A stretch of DNA of 64,000 nt. Source: Clostridium felsineum DSM 794 (GTDB lineage: Bacteria > Bacillota > Clostridia > Clostridiales > Clostridiaceae). The translations under genes were made by a program, and so were the position numbers. This document shows positions 61,181 to 64,000 of the stretch, piece by piece. The stretch spans positions 806,001-870,000 of the forward strand of contig NZ_CP096980.1 of NCBI RefSeq assembly GCF_002006355.2. Reading direction: 5' to 3'. The notes below the pieces were generated by a model. That model ran no database searches. It had not been told where the DNA came from and saw only the letters and a program-made list of their open reading frames with translations. The stretch's first letter is position 1; every line of letters begins with the position of its first letter.

Positions 61181-62165
61181 TTCTGCTATGCTTATAACAA
61201 TTATTATCGTAATTTTGGCTCTAACATTTGATTTTATTAATGGTTTCCACGATAGTGCTAATGCTATAGCAACATCAGTCTCAACGAGAGTTTTAAGCAT
61301 GAAATCAGCAGTTATCATGTCTGCTGCATTAAACTTCTTAGGAGCCTTTATGAGTGACAAAGTAGCTAAGACAGTTGGAGATGGTATTATCGAGCCATCT
61401 AAAATAGTACCAGGTGTTATTATTGTGGCTCTTATTGCTGCTATTATATGGAATTTAATTACTTGGTATTTAGGTATACCAAGTAGTTCCTCTCACGCAC
61501 TTATAGGCGGTCTTATTGGTGCAGCAATAATGTACAAGACTAGTTTTGGTGTTGTAAACTGGGTTGGATTTTTTGATAAGATAGTATTATGGTTGTTTTT
61601 ATCACCTGTAATAGGATTCCTTGTTGGATATATAGTTATGATAATTATAGAATGGATATTCCGTAAATCAAAGCCAGCATCTGTAAGTAAAATTTTCTCA
61701 AAAGCTCAAATTGTATCAGCTATGCTTATGGCATTAAATCATGGTGGAAATGACGCACAAAAATCCATGGGTGTAATAACAATGGCGCTTATGAGTTCAG
61801 GACTTCTAACAACATTTTCAGTACCAGCTTGGGTTAAAGCGGCATGCGCTCTTGCTATGGCTTTAGGGACATCCTTTGGTGGATATAAAATTATAAAAAC
61901 CATGGGTATGAATATGGCAAAGCTTGCTCCTGTAAATGGATTTGCTGCCGAAACTGGTGCTGCGGCTGTAATATTTTCAGCAACTATGTTCCATGCTCCA
62001 GTAAGTACAACTCAAATAATTTCAACATCAATAATGGGAGTTGCTGCTTCTAAGAGAATATCTTCAGTAAGATGGATGGTTGCAAAGGATATTTTAGTAG
62101 CCTGGGTTATAACTATGCCGGTATGTGCAGGTATTGCAGCATTATTAGCACTTTTTATAAGATAA
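61173..62165 (+). CDS. pit: Low-affinity inorganic phosphate transporter (PiT family)
   Basis: 330 residues, about 10 membrane helices, with an internal duplication: DFINGFHDSANAIATSVSTR in the first half and ALNHGGNDAQKSMGVITMAL in the second, plus GIPSSSSHALIGGLIGA and APVSTTQIISTSIMG. Start overlaps the DUF47 gene. Confidence 0.94.
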   Translation: MLSSAMLITIIIVILALTFDFINGFHDSANAIATSVSTRVLSMKSAVIMSAALNFLGAFMSDKVAKTVGDGIIEPSKIVPGVIIVALIAAIIWNLITWYLGIPSSSSHALIGGLIGAAIMYKTSFGVVNWVGFFDKIVLWLFLSPVIGFLVGYIVMIIIEWIFRKSKPASVSKIFSKAQIVSAMLMALNHGGNDAQKSMGVITMALMSSGLLTTFSVPAWVKAACALAMALGTSFGGYKIIKTMGMNMAKLAPVNGFAAETGAAAVIFSATMFHAPVSTTQIISTSIMGVAASKRISSVRWMVAKDILVAWVITMPVCAGIAALLALFIR

Positions 62166-62258
62166 CATTATTGTAGTACATAAAAATTAATATTGATACA
62201 TTTATTGTTAAAGGTACATTAAAATTTATGAAGCTTCTTAACATTCTAATTTTAAAGA

Positions 62259-62287
62259 GAATATTTTTAGGTTTTTTGCCCAAAATA
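62259..62287 (+). promoter_or_regulatory. Possible SigG/SigF-type sporulation promoter for cwlD
   Basis: GAATA (62259-62263), 17-nt spacer, CAAAATA (62281-62287), near the forespore sigma consensus GNATA / CATNNTA. The gene's expected sporulation role is the main support; the -10 is imperfect. Confidence 0.3.
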
Positions 62288-62322
62288 TATATAAAATTAT
62301 AGGGTGTTAGGGAGATGAAAAT

Positions 62323-63015
62323 GTGCTAAAAAGAGAAAAAATTTTAAGAGGTTTTATAAAAGTTTTCAGTATTTTTCTAGTTGTAACTTTTGTTTTTTCT
62401 TTAAGACCTCAACGTATAGAAGCGAAGAATAACAAAAAAATAATATTAATAGATCCAGGACATGGAGGTATTGATGGCGGTGCCAATTTAAAAGATGGTA
62501 CTCTAGAAAAAAATATAAATCTTTCCATAAGCCTAAAACTCAAGAACAACCTTGAAAAAAAATATAAGGTTGTGATGACAAGAGAAGAGGATAAGGGTTT
62601 ATATTCTGAAAATACTGATACCGTTAGAAAGAAAAAGGAAGAAGATTTAAATAATAGGTGTAAGCTCAAAAAAACTTCAAAATGTGATGCTTTTTTAAGT
62701 ATTCACTTGAATATGTTTCCTGAGGCTAAGTACTCTGGAGCACAAATTTGGTATGCTAATAATGATTCAAGTAAAAAATTAGCAGGAATACTTCAAAGTA
62801 ATTTTAAAGAGAAGCTTGATAAGAATAATAAAAGAAAAGAAAAAGTTTCTGTTAAAGACTATAGAGTACTAAGAAATAGTGGAGAGCTTCCATCAGTTAT
62901 TATTGAATGTGGTTTTCTATCAAATCCTGAAGAAGCATCTAAACTTAAGGATTCGGCTTATCAGCAAAAGATAGCAGATACTATTGAACAATCTTTAAAT
63001 GAATTTTTCGAATAA
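62323..63015 (+). CDS. cwlD: N-acetylmuramoyl-L-alanine amidase CwlD
   Basis: 230 residues. Cleaves peptide side chains to allow muramic-delta-lactam formation in spore cortex, needed for germination. N-terminal signal-anchor (residues ~13-28), then Amidase_3 domain with zinc/catalytic residues H47 (DPGHGGIDGG), E62, H128 (FLSIHLN) and E195 (IIECGFLSN). GTG start after GGGAGATGA. CwlD is favoured over vegetative amidases by length and the absence of wall-binding repeats. Confidence 0.88.
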   Translation: MLKREKILRGFIKVFSIFLVVTFVFSLRPQRIEAKNNKKIILIDPGHGGIDGGANLKDGTLEKNINLSISLKLKNNLEKKYKVVMTREEDKGLYSENTDTVRKKKEEDLNNRCKLKKTSKCDAFLSIHLNMFPEAKYSGAQIWYANNDSSKKLAGILQSNFKEKLDKNNKRKEKVSVKDYRVLRNSGELPSVIIECGFLSNPEEASKLKDSAYQQKIADTIEQSLNEFFE

Positions 63016-63035
63016 TTGAATATTACACGTTATTT

Positions 63036-63073
63036 CAAAATAAAGACTTCCTTATGTGTCTTTATTTTGTTTT
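63036..63073 (+). terminator. Terminator after cwlD
   Basis: Perfect 12-bp stem CAAAATAAAGAC / GTCTTTATTTTG then TTTTATA. Confidence 0.85.
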
Positions 63074-63116
63074 ATATTTATAATAATATAATTGAATTCA
63101 AGGAGAAGGTGTTTCA

Positions 63117-63959
63117 ATGAGAGAAGTAAATTCTAAAATCATAACTGAAGTGGTAAAGAAACTTTGTATAGAAGCGAATTATTATTTGCCACAAGATGTA
63201 AAAGAAAAAATACATAAATATTATGAAGAAGAAGAATGGGCTATAGCGAAAGACGTACTAAATAATATAAAAGAAAATATCGATATATCATATAATGAAA
63301 ATGTACCAATATGTCAGGACACAGGAATGGCTTGTGTCTTTTTGGATATAGGACAAGAAGTTTTAGTAACGGGAGATTTAATTGAGGATGCTGTAAATGA
63401 AGGTGTACGACAGGGATATACAGAAGGCTACTTAAGAAAATCAGTAGTTAGTGACCCATTAAGAAGAGTAAATACAAAGGATAATACCCCAGCAATAATA
63501 CATTATAATATAGTAAAAGGTAATAAAATAAAAGTAACCTTAGCTCCAAAAGGCTTTGGCTCTGAAAATATGAGTAAAATTAAGATGCTTAAACCAGCTG
63601 ATGGAATTGAAGGAGTTAAGAAATTTATTTTAGAGACTGTTGAAGAAGCTGGTCCAAATCCGTGTCCACCTATGGTAGTTGGAGTTGGGATTGGAGGTAC
63701 TTTTGAAAAAGCAGCATTCTTAGCTAAGAAAGCACTTACAAGGTCAATTAATTGTAGTAATGAAGATGAGTTCTACAAAGAGCTTGAGAAAGAGCTTCTT
63801 TATATGATAAACAAACTTGGAATAGGTCCTCAAGGCTTTGGAGGTAAAACTACTGCCATTGGTGTTAATATCGAAACTTATCCAACACATATAGCAGGAC
63901 TTCCAGTTGCTGTAAACATAAGTTGCCATGTAACTCGTCATAAAAGTGAAGAGATTTAA
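63117..63959 (+). CDS. Fe-S fumarase / tartrate-type hydro-lyase alpha subunit
   Basis: 280 residues, two-subunit class I fumarase family. Candidate cluster cysteines are C66 ([12 protein letters not shown]), C183 ([16 protein letters not shown]) and C270 or C213. Likely interconverts fumarate and malate; L-tartrate dehydratase alpha is similar, so the substrate is inferred. CAAGGAGAAGG precedes the ATG. The beta subunit starts 12 bp downstream. Confidence 0.88.
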   Translation: MREVNSKIITEVVKKLCIEANYYLPQDVKEKIHKYYEEEEWAIAKDVLNNIKENIDISYNENVPICQDTGMACVFLDIGQEVLVTGDLIEDAVNEGVRQGYTEGYLRKSVVSDPLRRVNTKDNTPAIIHYNIVKGNKIKVTLAPKGFGSENMSKIKMLKPADGIEGVKKFILETVEEAGPNPCPPMVVGVGIGGTFEKAAFLAKKALTRSINCSNEDEFYKELEKELLYMINKLGIGPQGFGGKTTAIGVNIETYPTHIAGLPVAVNISCHVTRHKSEEI

Positions 63960-63971
63960 GGGGGAATAAAA

Positions 63972-64000
63972 ATGGAAAAATTAATAAAAGCCCCATTAGA
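63972..64000 (+). CDS. Start of the hydro-lyase beta subunit (partial)
   Basis: ATG at 63972 after AAGGGGGA, encoding MEKLIKAPL before the window ends. The position right after the alpha subunit and this N-terminus fit the fumarase beta subunit. Confidence 0.75.

Overview
The window is 64 kb of AT-rich DNA in which every convincing gene lies on the + strand. Low GC, strong GGAGG ribosome binding sites, frequent TTG/GTG starts, a T-box, TPP and ribosomal-protein leader RNAs, zinc-type (C+) ribosomal proteins and a spore germination amidase (cwlD) all point to an anaerobic spore-forming Firmicute, most likely Clostridium sensu stricto. The order trp - mrnC/thyX/rlmB/sigH - tuf - rpoBC - S10/spc/alpha - ecf - rplM/rpsI - thi - pit resembles C. 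acetobutylicum as I remember it; no database was searched.

Layout. (1) 1-3.6 kb: end of a histidine-utilisation cluster (tail of an unknown gene, hutI, an amino-acid permease, a HutD-like protein). (2) 3.6-10.4 kb: trpEGDCFBA behind a consensus promoter and a tryptophan T-box, closed by a terminator. (3) 10.4-14.4 kb: mrnC, a double-length ThyX homolog, rlmB, an NYN-domain protein and sigH. (4) 14.4-32.3 kb: tRNA-Gly, tRNA-Thr, tuf copy 1, rpmG-secE-nusG, rplKA, rplJL with an L10 leader, rpoBC, an L7Ae-like gene, rpsL, rpsG, fusA and tuf copy 2. (5) 32.3-48.1 kb: the S10, spc and alpha ribosomal-protein operons with secY, adk, map, a KOW protein, infA and rpoA. (6) 48.1-52.5 kb: ecfA1-ecfA2-ecfT, truA, and rplM-rpsI behind an L13 leader. 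(7) 52.5-57.2 kb: a BceAB-like ABC transporter with a BceRS-like two-component system, the only clearly accessory block. (8) 57.3-60.4 kb: TPP riboswitch, cytX, thiM, thiD. (9) 60.4-64 kb: DUF47/pit phosphate transport, cwlD, and the start of a two-subunit fumarase.

Most genes are ordinary housekeeping genes; the interest is in the untranslated RNA. The main observations are: a 19-nt identical motif plus a shared hairpin-loop sequence in the leaders of tuf1 and rpsJ; a hairpin between the Shine-Dalgarno sequence and the start codon of nusG, which would bring a distant ribosome binding site next to the AUG; a 17-bp bulged hairpin before rpsM; 12-14-bp perfect hairpins before rplGB and fusA; two tuf copies that appear identical over about 1.2 kb; a ThyX homolog whose signature is split between two domains; and three 11-nt-spaced direct repeats in the long gap after rpsI.
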